Positions 1 through 9,364 of a stretch of DNA of 64,000 nt are shown piece after piece. The translations under genes and the position numbers were made by a program. How positions within the stretch are numbered: the first letter of the stretch is position 1; each line of letters opens with the position of its first letter. Origin of the DNA: CBDBIG01 sp965205845 [NCBI: bacterium] (GTDB lineage: Bacteria; SAR324); assembly GCA_965205845.1 (NCBI GenBank), contig CBDBIG010000002.1, forward strand, positions 62,001 through 126,000. The letters are read 5' to 3'. The notes under the pieces are model-generated. The model saw nothing but the letters and a program-made list of their open reading frames with translations, searched no databases and had not been told where the DNA came from.

Positions 1-1
1 C

Positions 2-817
2 GACTTAAACTTGCTTACCAAGCAAGAAGCCCAAGCTGCACAAAAGGCTGCCACAGGCAAGCCGGCCATGCAAGGGGTAGGCACAGAGGTGGTATTGCTG
101 GGTCAAAATCAAAATATCTTGTTTCACCTGGTTGTGGGGGGGGATCGCGTGGCCAAGATTCGTGGTAGACCTGCATTTGGTGGGCAGTATATTCGCTTAC
201 AAAAAGAAAATGCGGCGTTTTTAATTGGCAAAAACCTTAGCCCGGATACCGCCCCCACGGCATGGTTGGCCAACAGCGTACACAGCACGGTGTACACCGA
301 GGAAGGGGAGGATTTGCGCAAGGTGAGTGCCTCCATTCACATTACTTTGCCGCAAAAGGGTAGGCTCCGCCTTTACCGCAAAAGCACCAGCAGTCCATGG
401 CAGGTGGAAGGCCTTGGGTTAGCCGAACTTGATCACACCGAGGTAAACGATTTGCTCAACCAAGTGTTTGGCCTAGAGATTGAGTCGGTCTTAAGAAAGG
501 GGACCCCTCAAATTTCCCCTGCCAATCGCATTGCATTGCGCATTGAAACCTTCGATGGTCAGCGCTATCTCTACGACATAGAGAACAAGCCCAGTAAAGG
601 AGAATTATACGCCATCGGTTTTAGTGCTGATTATGATGAGAGTCTCATTGATACCCAAGCCTTGGGCAAACACAAAGGCGATGCCGACCAGCCTAGCCCT
701 CAGGAAAAAGTGGCGCGCTTTAAGCAAAAATGGGAGGGGCGGGTGTTCTCGTTGGTTAAATGGAATCTCGAGCGTCTCACCAAAACCCAGATCGACTTAA
801 AAAAACAAAAGCCCTAG
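2..817 (+). CDS. DUF4340-domain protein, partial at left edge
   Basis: The reading frame is open from the window edge, so the true start lies outside; the first internal start codon is a TTG at 11. About 270 residues are visible. The repeated beta-rich pattern (a segment around VGGDRVAKIRGRP, then YIRLQKENAAFLIG, then an aspartate/tryptophan-rich C-terminal part ending in a basic tail) is what I recognise from DUF4340 proteins. In other genomes these sit beside GldG-type and ABC-2 permease genes as an auxiliary part of a gliding-type ABC exporter. The partner genes would be to the left and are not visible, so the role is inferred from the family only. Nothing follows for 800 bp. Confidence 0.6.
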   Translation, partial: DLNLLTKQEAQAAQKAATGKPAMQGVGTEVVLLGQNQNILFHLVVGGDRVAKIRGRPAFGGQYIRLQKENAAFLIGKNLSPDTAPTAWLANSVHSTVYTEEGEDLRKVSASIHITLPQKGRLRLYRKSTSSPWQVEGLGLAELDHTEVNDLLNQVFGLEIESVLRKGTPQISPANRIALRIETFDGQRYLYDIENKPSKGELYAIGFSADYDESLIDTQALGKHKGDADQPSPQEKVARFKQKWEGRVFSLVKWNLERLTKTQIDLKKQKP

Positions 818-1622
818 ACACAAAGATGATGATTTCTTGAGTTGTGGTGCAACTGGGCTTTAAGCATGCCTGTGCAACGGTCCATTGTTTTAGTTACGAC
901 AATTGGGGTGATGGGTATTGTTGCGTGCTCTCCATTCACACCCCTTTCCAAATGAATCCCAAACCGTTCCACCGCTAAATTTGCACATGTGACCCTTGTC
1001 ACAGGCAATAATCTCTTGGCCATACGCTAAAAAAGAAAAATGCAGCGGCTTTGCGGTTTACACGCACACACTGGCGGTACTCCTTGCCGTCAAGCCTCAA
1101 ACAAACCGTTTGTTTACACACAGGCATGACGAAATTTTTCGCATATGGACCGTGTAACGCCTTTTTGAGTTATCTGGGTTCGTCCCTTCGTGTTTATTGC
1201 TAAGTAAACAAGCACTGGCTGTACGGTGATGTACGCACAAATTCAGCAATCAAGCACATTTAACGGGTGAATTTCACATTTCCTTCACGGTTGAGTCATA
1301 TTTTTTTGACACAAAGGGTACATACTACAAACACCTTGTAGACTTATTGGGTCGTGAATGTGTTCCATTTTTTTTACGGGATCGGTCGATTCACAAAATA
1401 TCAAGTGGCTTCTTTAAGTTTGTTGAATATGATGCTTCAAGCCGAGGGTTGCATTTTATTTATATTTATCATAGTATATTTCTTTATTTAAGTTTAATCT
1501 TGCGCTTTGCTTAATTTTCCAAATCCGCAAAGAAGCGCTATTTTTGACGAAAGAATTAGGCTATGGACGGGCGTGTACGGTTGTGAAAAATCCTGTTTAC
1601 TTCATTTTTTAGGGAGAATGCG
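818..1622. other. Intergenic region upstream of the sigma factor
   Basis: No convincing gene. The right half (about 1430-1600) is AT-rich and probably holds the promoter of the downstream sigma-factor gene. A 7-bp inverted repeat (AAACAAA/TTTGTTT) lies at 1099-1115. A good Shine-Dalgarno sequence, AGGGAG, at 1611-1616 sets the start of the next gene at 1623. Confidence 0.5.
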
Positions 1623-2264
1623 ATGATGATTACCACCCAGATCCCGTCCACACACTCTGGGCAATGGGTACCAGGGAAATCCTTAAATGCTACTTGTGCT
1701 GCCAAAATTTCTGATATCAACTTAATTAAATTGTGTCAACAAGGTGATTCGAGTGCTTTTGAGGTGTTAAGTACACGCTATAGCACGAGGCTGCATGCCT
1801 ATTGCTATCGGATGAGTGGTGATCATGAAACGGCCGAAGATTTGGTGCAAGAGGTTTTTTTGAAGGCCTATCGTGCTTTTCCTAAATATCACCCCGATTA
1901 TGCTTTTTATACGTGGCTGCACCGCATTGCAGCCAATTGCTGTATTGACCATGCCAGAAAACAAAAATACAGCAAACTTAATCTCTCCTTAACCTCCACT
2001 TTTTTTGAAAACCAAGGCGAAGAATGGGACATCCCAGACACTAACCCAAACCCAGAACAGCGTTTGTTTCATTTACAAGTACGAGAGGCGATGCAGCACC
2101 TGCCCCATAATTTGGGAAAAACACTGGCACTCAAAGAACTTGAAGGGTATTCTTACGACGAAATCTCTCGTGCTATGGAGTGCTCACGTGGCACAGTAAA
2201 ATCGCGTTTGTTTCGCGCTCGTGAGGCTTTGCGCAAAATTTTAGAAAATGCCCCACTGCACTAA
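1623..2264 (+). CDS. ECF (sigma-E/RpoE-type) RNA polymerase sigma factor
   Basis: A 213-residue sigma-70 family protein. Region 2 is clear: residues about 50-110 contain the helix-rich stretch ending in EDLVQEVFLKAYRAF and the promoter-melting segment FYTWLHRIAANCCIDHARK. Region 4 is at about 150-205, with LALKELEGYSYDEISRAM and the recognition helix CSRGTVKSRLFRAREALR. This layout, without regions 1 and 3, is that of ECF sigma factors. The ATG at 1623 follows AGGGAG at good spacing; the first 30 residues are extra to the family core. A zinc-finger anti-sigma gene lies 550 bp downstream, which supports an envelope- or oxidative-stress role. The target promoters cannot be told from this window. 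Confidence 0.9.
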   Translation: MMITTQIPSTHSGQWVPGKSLNATCAAKISDINLIKLCQQGDSSAFEVLSTRYSTRLHAYCYRMSGDHETAEDLVQEVFLKAYRAFPKYHPDYAFYTWLHRIAANCCIDHARKQKYSKLNLSLTSTFFENQGEEWDIPDTNPNPEQRLFHLQVREAMQHLPHNLGKTLALKELEGYSYDEISRAMECSRGTVKSRLFRAREALRKILENAPLH

Positions 2265-2815
2265 ATCAATGCCCTTGACGGGGGGTAAAAATGCTTTTGA
2301 ACAACAATACCCCCTTCTAAAACCGCTGTTTTAGACCGTTTTGCGTGGCACACGTGCGGAAACCAATGCAAATCACTGCCTGCAACCCTAGCGTTATACA
2401 TGGCGACCCATAGGCTGTTTTGTCTACAACATGCAGCCCGCTTTACCCATGTCTACGTTAGTAACGTGAGACATGTTGCTTTATGCGCATTGTTTTACAG
2501 AAAACCAAGGCGTTTAAAACGCTTGGCATCATCCCTTCTTTTTTTAGAGACGGCCCCTCAAAGGACTCGATGGCATTTTCACATAATCGGATTAAATCAA
2601 ATTAAGAATTAAAGATTGATGACACATAGAATGCTGATACCTAGTTGCGAGGCAGATGCCTTTGCTAGAACGGGTTCTTCGAACTGCTAGCGGTTCATCT
2701 TTGTGAAAGTGGTCGCTCGTCACCAAAAATTAGTCTTGACCCATGTTGCTCTTTGTGCGTTGTATTAAATCAACGAAGGCTTTCGTGCCACCCTAGCAGA
2801 AAGAGATCAACCTAC
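2265..2815. other. Gap between sigma factor and anti-sigma factor
   Basis: Unusually long for a sigma/anti-sigma pair. Just after the sigma gene lies a 7-bp inverted repeat, GGGGGTA/TACCCCC (about 2281-2316), with a 21-nt loop. At 2664-2691 a two-part hairpin (GCTAG/CTAGC outside, GTTC/GAAC inside) lies 125 bp before the anti-sigma start and could be a regulatory site. The open frames here have no recognisable domains. Confidence 0.4.
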
Positions 2816-3058
2816 ATGACACATACCTGCCAAAAACTTGCAGTCCATCTTTCTGCTTATTATGACAAAGAACTCGAAGGGCTCCGCTTAGCCGAAGTTG
2901 AGGCGCATTTGCACGGCTGCCCTACCTGCCAAAAAAAAATGAATGCATACCGTGCTTTGAGTCAGTCTGTTAAAAGTGCCCACTCCCTTGATTGTGTACG
3001 CCTGTCCGCCCAGCAGCCCGAGTGTTCTAAATCGGTCCAAAAATCCCCGTTGCCTTAG
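2816..3058 (+). CDS. Putative zinc-finger anti-sigma factor (ZAS/zf-HC2 type)
   Basis: About 80 residues from the ATG at 2816. The frame is open 63 bp further upstream, but those residues do not resemble the family. The segment HLSAYYDKELEG followed by AEVEAHLHGCPTCQKKM matches the His-x3-Cys-x2-Cys pattern of ZAS-type anti-sigma domains, with the HLxxCPxC core intact. The protein stops soon after this domain and has no membrane segment, unlike RseA-type anti-sigma factors, so it is either a soluble ZAS protein or truncated at the C-terminus. Binding to the upstream ECF sigma factor is inferred from proximity. The Shine-Dalgarno is weak. Confidence 0.65.
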   Translation: MTHTCQKLAVHLSAYYDKELEGLRLAEVEAHLHGCPTCQKKMNAYRALSQSVKSAHSLDCVRLSAQQPECSKSVQKSPLP

Positions 3059-3385
3059 TTTAAGGCGGGATACTGCCCGTTATGGGGCTCTCCGCACCCC
3101 CTTTATTCTTAAAAAAGGGCTTGTACGGAATCTTTTTGAGGAAACTACCCCATTCCGTGTTCCATTGGCATTCCCTTTTTTTTGTGCTTTTATGTACAAA
3201 ACCTCGGTGTTATAGCCTGCAGGATATCGATTTAACCATGACAAACTTGGCTTTTGGGGTGCACCACCGGTAAGCATGTGGGCTGTGCATTCATCATGAA
3301 TGCCGTTATGCGCACAAATGGGGTGCGGATTGGCATGAATGACCATCCCCTGTGATGTTGTTACAACAACAAAGAAGGAATTTTT
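3059..3385. other. Intergenic region before the phosphofructokinase
   Basis: No gene recognised. The only assignable element is the ribosome-binding site AAGGA at 3375-3379, just before the phosphofructokinase start. Confidence 0.4.
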
Positions 3386-4645
3386 ATGCCAGCACACCGT
3401 AATGTAATCTATGCTCAGTCTGGCGGCGTGACCCCAGTGATTAACGCCAGTGCCTTTGGTTTAATTGATTCTGTGCGCCAAAGCAGCCAATTTGGCTGTT
3501 TTTATGCGGGCCTCAACGGTATCAATGGGGTGCTCGAGGAGGTGCTGTTGGATGTGGATGCGCAAGCATATGACACCTTGCAAACTCTGCCGCAATGCCC
3601 CGCAGGCATTTTTGGCTCGTGCCGCCGCAAGTTGGTAAGCATTGAAAAAGATCGTGACGCCTTTGAACGCATCTTAACCGTATGCGATGCCCATGATGTA
3701 GGCTATTTTTTTTATAACGGGGGGAACGACTCCATGGATACTGTGGCCAAGCTCAGCCAATTTGCTCAAGCCCAAAGTGCCCCGTTGCAAGTCATTGGCA
3801 TTCCTAAAACCATTGATAATGACCTTGCGATTACCGACAATTGTCCTGGGTTTGGTTCGGCTGGAAAATACAATGCCATTTCTATGCTGGAAGCCAGTCG
3901 AGATGCCGAGTCGATGCACCGCGATTCGACCAAGGTTTTTATTTTAGAAACCATGGGGCGCAATGCAGGCTGGTTGGCCGCTGCTACGGGATTAGCCCAA
4001 CAGTGTGAGCAAGACGGACCCCATCTGATTTTGCTCCCTGAACGTTCATTCCACGAGTTTCGTTTTTTGACTGCGGTTGAGCAAGTGGTAGCACGGGTGG
4101 GTTATTGCACCATTACCGTCTCCGAAGGGGCACGCAACCAAAGTGGCCAACTGCTTAGCGAAGGGAGCAGTCATGACTCTTTTGGGCATGTGCAAATGGG
4201 AGGATCGGGTAAGTACATAGCCACCTTGATTAAAAACCAGCTGCACTTAAAGGTACACACTGCCCAGCTCGACTACTGCCAGCGCTCTGCGCGACACATA
4301 GCAGCCGCGGTCGATGTTGAACAAGCCATTGCTTGCGGGCAGGCAGCCGCCCAATATGCCCTTGCAGGGGCAAACGGTGCAATGGTCACCATTGAGCGCC
4401 TTCAACAAAGCCCCTATCGATGGGCCACTTCAACAGTGGCTGCGAGCGAAGTGGCCAATTCTGAAAAATCGCTGCCCGATGCCTACATTCGCCCCGATGG
4501 CATGCACATTACCCCAGCCTTTCGTGCGTATTGCACGCCTTTGATCGAAGGCGAGCATCCCCCGCGCTATCAAAACGGTCTCCCCGTTTACCCACGCTTA
4601 AAGCAGGTGCGCCTTAAGTCCAAACTGGCCCCTTACGCAAGTTAA
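3386..4645 (+). CDS. 6-phosphofructokinase, diphosphate-dependent type
   Basis: A 419-residue protein of the phosphofructokinase family. It starts with the family's glycine-rich segment (YAQSGGVTPVINAS) and carries GGNDSMDT at about residue 112, where ATP enzymes have GGDGS, plus PKTIDND at about 140. The lysine in PKTID and the non-glycine residue in the first motif are the usual marks of pyrophosphate-using enzymes, so I call it diphosphate:fructose-6-phosphate 1-phosphotransferase; that choice rests on these motifs alone. The length also fits that clade rather than the 320-residue E. coli PfkA. It would interconvert fructose 6-phosphate and fructose 1,6-bisphosphate reversibly. The start is set by AAGGA seven bases upstream. 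It stands alone. Confidence 0.88.
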   Translation: MPAHRNVIYAQSGGVTPVINASAFGLIDSVRQSSQFGCFYAGLNGINGVLEEVLLDVDAQAYDTLQTLPQCPAGIFGSCRRKLVSIEKDRDAFERILTVCDAHDVGYFFYNGGNDSMDTVAKLSQFAQAQSAPLQVIGIPKTIDNDLAITDNCPGFGSAGKYNAISMLEASRDAESMHRDSTKVFILETMGRNAGWLAAATGLAQQCEQDGPHLILLPERSFHEFRFLTAVEQVVARVGYCTITVSEGARNQSGQLLSEGSSHDSFGHVQMGGSGKYIATLIKNQLHLKVHTAQLDYCQRSARHIAAAVDVEQAIACGQAAAQYALAGANGAMVTIERLQQSPYRWATSTVAASEVANSEKSLPDAYIRPDGMHITPAFRAYCTPLIEGEHPPRYQNGLPVYPRLKQVRLKSKLAPYAS

Positions 4646-5044
4646 CTAAAAAGAGCGGTGATGCCGCGCATGCCCAACGCACCGTACGCGAAACCCAGAT
4701 GCAGTTTACAGACAGCCTTTTCTGGCTACGGGTGTTTTGGCCGTGGGTCATCATTGAACGTCAAAAAGCGAGGCAACCTGGCAACGCCAAGAAAGATGGG
4801 GGAAAATAGACGCAGCAAGGCGTTAAGATAACCCATAAGGATGAGTAGCAAAGAACGAAGAGAAAAACATCAAACCAGGATACCACCGACAGAGCCTTGT
4901 GGACGATTCCTTGGTTGCAAAGCACAAAGAGAAAACGCCCGTCCAAAACCAAAATTGCAAGAGATGGGCAAAGCATGTTAGTACCTTGAGTGTGGCTCTT
5001 GTGCCAAGAGCAACCTTTTGCACCCTCCACCAGCCTGTACACCC
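4646..5044. other. Intergenic region between phosphofructokinase and gpsA
   Basis: No supported gene. A 36-codon frame at about 4699-4809 encodes a tryptophan-rich, membrane-like peptide (starting MQFTDSLFWLRVFWPW) and might be real or the front of a lost gene, but it has no clear ribosome-binding site. Confidence 0.3.
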
Positions 5045-6046
5045 ATGCCACCTGATATTCAGCGATTTTGCGTACTTGCGGCAGGCACTTGGGGGGTTGG
5101 CCTGGCACATTTACTGGCCAGCAACGGTCTGCAAGGACGCCTGTGGGACCCCGCCCCAAAGTTAGCCGAGCACATTGAGAATAGCCGCCAACACCCCAAA
5201 TTTCCAAAAATCATCCTACCTCCCAGTCTGCATTTTGGTCACCACCTCCCATGGGCATTAAAAGGGGCAGATTTGGTGGTGTGCGTAACGCCAGCCATCT
5301 ACTTTCGGAGCGCCTGCGAGGCTGTCCTAAAAGCAGGTTACCACAACCAACCCTTTGTTATTTGTACCAAGGGCATTGAAGCGGAGAGCCTCCTTTTGAT
5401 GCACGAGATTGCCCGCCAAGTATTGGGAAACGAGGCCGCTTTGGCTGTACTGAGTGGGCCAAGTCATGCAGAAGAGGTCATTTGCAACATGCCCACCGCC
5501 GTTTCAATCGCTGCCAATTGCCAAACTTTTGCCGAAAAAATGCAAGCGTGTTTTATCAACCCCAATTTTAGGGTTTACACCCAAACCGATGTCCTGGGTG
5601 TGGAACTAGGGGCCGCTTTGAAAAATATCGTTGCCATTGCCTGTGGTATGTCAGACGGTCTAGGCTTTGGCGACAATGCCAAGGCTGGTCTAATGACACG
5701 AGGGCTGGGAGAGATTGTACGCCTAGGTGTGCAAATGGGTGCCAAAGCCAGCACCCTGTACGGCCTTTCTGGGATGGGTGATTTGGTGGTAACCTGCATG
5801 AGCAGCCACAGTCGCAACAATCGCTTTGGCTATTTGATGGGGCAAGGGCTAAACATTCAAGAAGCACAGCAAAAAATTGGCATGGTGGTCGAGGGTTTTT
5901 ACACCGTGGAGGCGGCTGTAACCCTGGCCAAAAAGCATCACGTTGACATGCCCATTGCCCATTTTATACACGCCATTAAACACGGCATGGCCGTGCAAGA
6001 TGCCTTTCAAGCACTGATGCAACGCCAGGCAACAAGCGAGGGCTAA
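5045..6046 (+). CDS. gpsA: Glycerol-3-phosphate dehydrogenase [NAD(P)+]
   Basis: Makes sn-glycerol 3-phosphate from dihydroxyacetone phosphate for phospholipid synthesis. From the ATG at 5045 it has 333 residues, the usual family length; an ATG at 5018 would add nine unlikely residues. Signature segments are VLSGPSHAEEV, the catalytic region ALKNIVAIACGMSDGLGFGDNAKA, and GLSGMGDLVVTCMSSHSRNN. The N-terminal dinucleotide-binding motif reads AAGTWG instead of the usual GAGSWG, so the first glycine of GxGxxG is alanine. No Shine-Dalgarno is visible. The rest of the protein is intact, so I expect it to be functional, with some doubt raised by the glycine change. Confidence 0.92.
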   Translation: MPPDIQRFCVLAAGTWGVGLAHLLASNGLQGRLWDPAPKLAEHIENSRQHPKFPKIILPPSLHFGHHLPWALKGADLVVCVTPAIYFRSACEAVLKAGYHNQPFVICTKGIEAESLLLMHEIARQVLGNEAALAVLSGPSHAEEVICNMPTAVSIAANCQTFAEKMQACFINPNFRVYTQTDVLGVELGAALKNIVAIACGMSDGLGFGDNAKAGLMTRGLGEIVRLGVQMGAKASTLYGLSGMGDLVVTCMSSHSRNNRFGYLMGQGLNIQEAQQKIGMVVEGFYTVEAAVTLAKKHHVDMPIAHFIHAIKHGMAVQDAFQALMQRQATSEG

Positions 6047-6172
6047 AAAATGGCTGGGAGGAGTTGCGAGATGGCGCACAGTTGCACTCCACAAACTATG
6101 AGGGATTTGTCAAACCAAAACCACAACAAAATCCTTGCATGATGGTCACATAGAGGCACCAAAAAATAGCGC

Positions 6173-7039
6173 ATGAAACATAGCGAAGTAGCCATTGGCA
6201 GAAACGATCCTTGCTGGTGCAATAGCGGGAAAAAATACAAAAAATGTCACTTACTTATGGCGAAAACCACTGGCCTAAAGCCCCGTGCGAGACCGCCGCT
6301 TATTAAATCGGCCCAGCAGATTGAAGGCATTCGCAATGCAGGACACCTTGCTTACAACACCCTTGAGATGCTCGAAGGTCGCATTGTGGCGGGCATCACT
6401 ACCGAGGACATTAACACATGGGTACATGAATTTACCCTCGAGCACGGAGCCATCCCTGCGCCCTTGGGCTATCGTGGTTTTCCTAAATCGGTGTGTACCT
6501 CACCAAACCATGTGGTTTGCCATGGCATCCCAGGAACCTATCGACTAAGCGAGGGTGACATTATTAATGTTGATGTAACCCCCATTTTAAACGGTTACTA
6601 TGGCGATAGCAGCCGCATGTACACCGTGGGCCATGTGAAAAAATCTGCGGCGCAATTGTGCCAAGTGGCTAAAGAATGCCTTGATTTGGGTATTGCCGAG
6701 GTACACCCTAAAAACACATTGGGCGATATAGGCTATGCCATTCAAACCCACGCCGAGGGCCTGGGTTATTCGGTGGTGCGTGACTTTGTGGGGCATGGCA
6801 CGGGGGTGGATTTTCATGAAGACCCTCATGTGCCCCACGTAGGCAAAAAAGGGCAGGGGCAGCCTATGTTGCCTGGTATGGTGTTTACCATTGAACCCAT
6901 GATTAACCTAGGCGGCTGGGGGGTCCGTATGCTGGACGATGGTTGGACAGCTGTTACTCAAGATGGCTCCCTATCTGCTCAGTGGGAGCACACGCTGCTG
7001 GTCACGAAAGATGGCGTCGAAATCCTAACCCTACCTTAA
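6173..7039 (+). CDS. map: Type I methionine aminopeptidase with N-terminal SEC-C motif
   Basis: Removes the initiator methionine from nascent proteins. Residues 10-27 (GRNDPCWCNSGKKYKKCH) are a SEC-C zinc motif, seen in some bacterial MetAPs and in SecA. The catalytic domain follows, with all five metal ligands in order: Asp in INVDVTP, Asp in YYGDSSRMY, His in FVGHGTG, Glu in FTIEPMI and Glu in QWEHTLLV. The substrate-binding histidine in VVCHGIPG is also present. The length, 288 residues, fits SEC-C-bearing type I enzymes. The start has no strong Shine-Dalgarno, but the SEC-C motif begins soon after it, so the start is sound. Confidence 0.95.
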   Translation: MKHSEVAIGRNDPCWCNSGKKYKKCHLLMAKTTGLKPRARPPLIKSAQQIEGIRNAGHLAYNTLEMLEGRIVAGITTEDINTWVHEFTLEHGAIPAPLGYRGFPKSVCTSPNHVVCHGIPGTYRLSEGDIINVDVTPILNGYYGDSSRMYTVGHVKKSAAQLCQVAKECLDLGIAEVHPKNTLGDIGYAIQTHAEGLGYSVVRDFVGHGTGVDFHEDPHVPHVGKKGQGQPMLPGMVFTIEPMINLGGWGVRMLDDGWTAVTQDGSLSAQWEHTLLVTKDGVEILTLP

Positions 7040-7440
7040 GTTTTTTGATCCCCGCACCACCACCTTTGGGTTTCTTTTGCTGCCTCTCCCATCGCTTCCT
7101 CCTTTTGCATCTCGCCTAAGAGCCCCCATGCTTAAATTAGGGGCGTTGGTGAGGGAGGTCGACGTAATCCGCGCGATGATTTTCCCCCCTTTTAAATATT
7201 CAAAGGCGGGGGATATGAAACCGGATTCCTTTTGGCAGACACTGTTCGCCCCTGCCTCATTCCAGGCGACGCGTCCCCAAAGGCCGTCCTCGCGGATTTC
7301 CATTGCCATAATCCTCCCCCGCAGCAACCCGATCTTGGCGTAAGCGTCCCCCGGCTTCGACGCCGTGGTTCCCCTCAAGAGGAAGTTTGGAGATGCGCAA
7401 CAACAGCCCAAAGCATGGTGGCTGTGCATTACGCCAACCA
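7040..7440 (-). pseudogene. Fragment of a Mu-like prophage protease (gpI)
   Basis: An open minus-strand frame carries GLLRGRIMAMEIREDGLWG, then RVAWNEAGANSV, then GFISPAFEYLKGGKIIARI and LTNAPNLSMGAL. This is the order seen in the Mu protease/scaffold family: a residue-GLWG-VEWT segment, then YISPVF, then LTNNPNL. The start of the protein is missing or scrambled, and the remainder ends in a basic low-complexity tail, so it is a fragment. It lies 24 kb from the Mu-like prophage, which lacks this very gene between its MuF and major head genes. It may be a remnant of a second Mu insertion or a displaced piece of the same one. Confidence 0.6.
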
Positions 7441-7471
7441 CCTTAAGCTTGAAACTGGGTGCACTGGGCAA

Positions 7472-7965
7472 GCCAATTCGCCTGTTGTTTTGGTTGCCAA
7501 GGCAAAATCCTCTTGCAATAAGATTTTTTTAAGATTTCACACACTCAAAACGGTCCACTTGCCCTGTTCTTACTCTACCCAAAGCCTGAAGGTCAGACAC
7601 TAAAAATGGCATGCTGTGCCGCCTTTAGCCACGGGTGGGGGATGTGGCGTACGTGTTAAACTAAACAACGCTGCCAGTTTGGGTTGGTGAAAGCGTTAAG
7701 GCAGCAAGAAGGGAAAAAAAGGCCTGCCCAAACACACCTACCACTTACACCTCAAAAAACAGCAATGAAGATTCAACAATCGCAATTCCAATAAGGGTAA
7801 AATCCTGCTACGCTGCCTAGCATGAAAACTACACGAAAACCCCTTTTTGCTGGGCAAAATTCTCCGCCTTTATGGCCTCAAAAACGAAACCATCACCACT
7901 CCCTCTAGTTTATCCACCCTTTTCACCTTGCCCTGGATGTTACTTTACAGCTTAGGAACTGTGTA
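7472..7965. other. Intergenic region before the MmgE/PrpD gene
   Basis: I see no gene or RNA here. AGGA at 7954-7957 is the probable ribosome-binding site of the next gene. Confidence 0.4.
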
Positions 7966-9309
7966 ATGCTCTCATCGTTTACCGAAAAAATTGTGAAGTT
8001 GGTAACCCAAAATCGGGTTGTGTCTAGGAAGCGCCTGCCTTTTGTACGCCCCGCTTTTGCCGATACCCTTGCAGTCACCTACGCAGGCTGGGCTGAACCC
8101 GTGGTCGGTGCCTTGCTTGAAGAATACAATACGGCATCCGCTGCGGGGCCGCATAGCAACCTCGCTGTTTCAGCAGAGGAGCTTGCTCTTATTTTGGGCA
8201 GTGCTGGTCATGCGTTGGACTACGACGATGTACACGCAGCCAGTATTACGCATCCCAGCATTCCCATTGTGGCGGCACTGACCGCAGCAAGCCTCAAAGA
8301 GCCCACGCGTCAAGCGCGGACCACAGCCAGTTTTGCCGTTGGTTTAGCCGTCAATGTCGGTTTGGGCAAGGTATTGGGTTATAGCCACTACGCCAAAGGT
8401 TGGCATGCAACCAGTACTTTGGGTCCCATTGCAGCCAGCGCAGCCTTGGCCTATTTTTATGAACTAAACGCTGAACAAACTACCTGGGCTTTGGCCATTG
8501 CAGCCTCACAATGCGGGGGGTTGCAGCGTAATTTTGGTAGCATGGCCAAACCACTGCAAGCAGGCCAAGCCGCCGCCGCCGCCGTGCGTGCTACCCGCTT
8601 GGCGCGTCGCGGTTTAACCGCCGACAACGACGTATTTGCGGAAAAAGGCTATTTTGACCTGTACGGGGGCGAGGCATTGGAGATGGACCCTGAAAGCGTG
8701 ACACTGGATCTGTTTGGCGGTGGCATCAGTGTCAAACTTCACCCCTGCTGCTACAATCAACACCGCCCCATTGCAGCAGCCCTTGAGGCACGCAGCCAGC
8801 TGCAAGAGTTGGGCGTAGGTTTGGAGGATTTAAAGTTGCTCGAAGTAGCAGGACCACAAGGTGCCTTTACAGCCCTAAGGGTTAAAGACCCCAGCACAGG
8901 CCTGCAGGGTAAATTCTGTGGCGAATACGGGGTGAGCTGTGCCTTGGTCGACGGTAAGGTTACCTTGCAAAGCTTCTCTGAGGAGGCCGTGAAAAGGGAA
9001 GATCTGCGCCGCGTGTTCAGCAAGGTAAGGGTATTTGAAGACGCCGCCAATAATCCTCCAGAAGGCATTGGCGAACGCACTCGAAATGGCGTTGTACGTC
9101 TGCGTGCTTTGGATAAAACGGGCAAGGAGGTCTTGCGTGTGGAGCGGGTACACCACCCGGGCTCCCCCCAAGACCCACCCAGCGCAAAGCAGCTACAATC
9201 CAAAAACGAGGATTGCCTTGCATTTTATGCCTGCAACAGCAACGCACAAAATTTTGACTACCCCGCCTTTGAGCGATTTGTTGACCGCATTTTGGGCAGT
9301 GCTGCCTAA
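7966..9309 (+). CDS. MmgE/PrpD family protein (2-methylcitrate dehydratase-like)
   Basis: A 447-residue protein of the MmgE/PrpD fold, whose known members include 2-methylcitrate dehydratase, cis-aconitate decarboxylase and iminodisuccinate epimerase. The family's HALDYDDVHAASITHPS segment (about residues 85-101) and the substrate-pocket segment GYSHYAKGWHATSTLGP (about 138-154) are clear, as is KLHPCCYNQHRPIAAAL in the second domain. There is no prpB, prpC or acnD nearby, so a role in the methylcitrate cycle is not supported by context and the substrate is unknown. The start is set by AGGA eight bases upstream. Transcription converges with the ABC transporter genes. Confidence 0.85.
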   Translation: MLSSFTEKIVKLVTQNRVVSRKRLPFVRPAFADTLAVTYAGWAEPVVGALLEEYNTASAAGPHSNLAVSAEELALILGSAGHALDYDDVHAASITHPSIPIVAALTAASLKEPTRQARTTASFAVGLAVNVGLGKVLGYSHYAKGWHATSTLGPIAASAALAYFYELNAEQTTWALAIAASQCGGLQRNFGSMAKPLQAGQAAAAAVRATRLARRGLTADNDVFAEKGYFDLYGGEALEMDPESVTLDLFGGGISVKLHPCCYNQHRPIAAALEARSQLQELGVGLEDLKLLEVAGPQGAFTALRVKDPSTGLQGKFCGEYGVSCALVDGKVTLQSFSEEAVKREDLRRVFSKVRVFEDAANNPPEGIGERTRNGVVRLRALDKTGKEVLRVERVHHPGSPQDPPSAKQLQSKNEDCLAFYACNSNAQNFDYPAFERFVDRILGSAA

Positions 9310-9364
9310 AGCGTGCCAGGCGATGGTCCTTTTTACCCCCTCCTTAAAACCCAATCCCTTGGGT

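Noticed and set aside
4761-5207. 148-residue minus-strand ORF upstream of gpsA
   Set aside because: Low-complexity hydrophobic translation, overlaps the gpsA start and has no ribosome-binding site.
8757-9203. Minus-strand ORF within the MmgE/PrpD gene
   Set aside because: Serine/arginine-rich translation typical of an antisense shadow.
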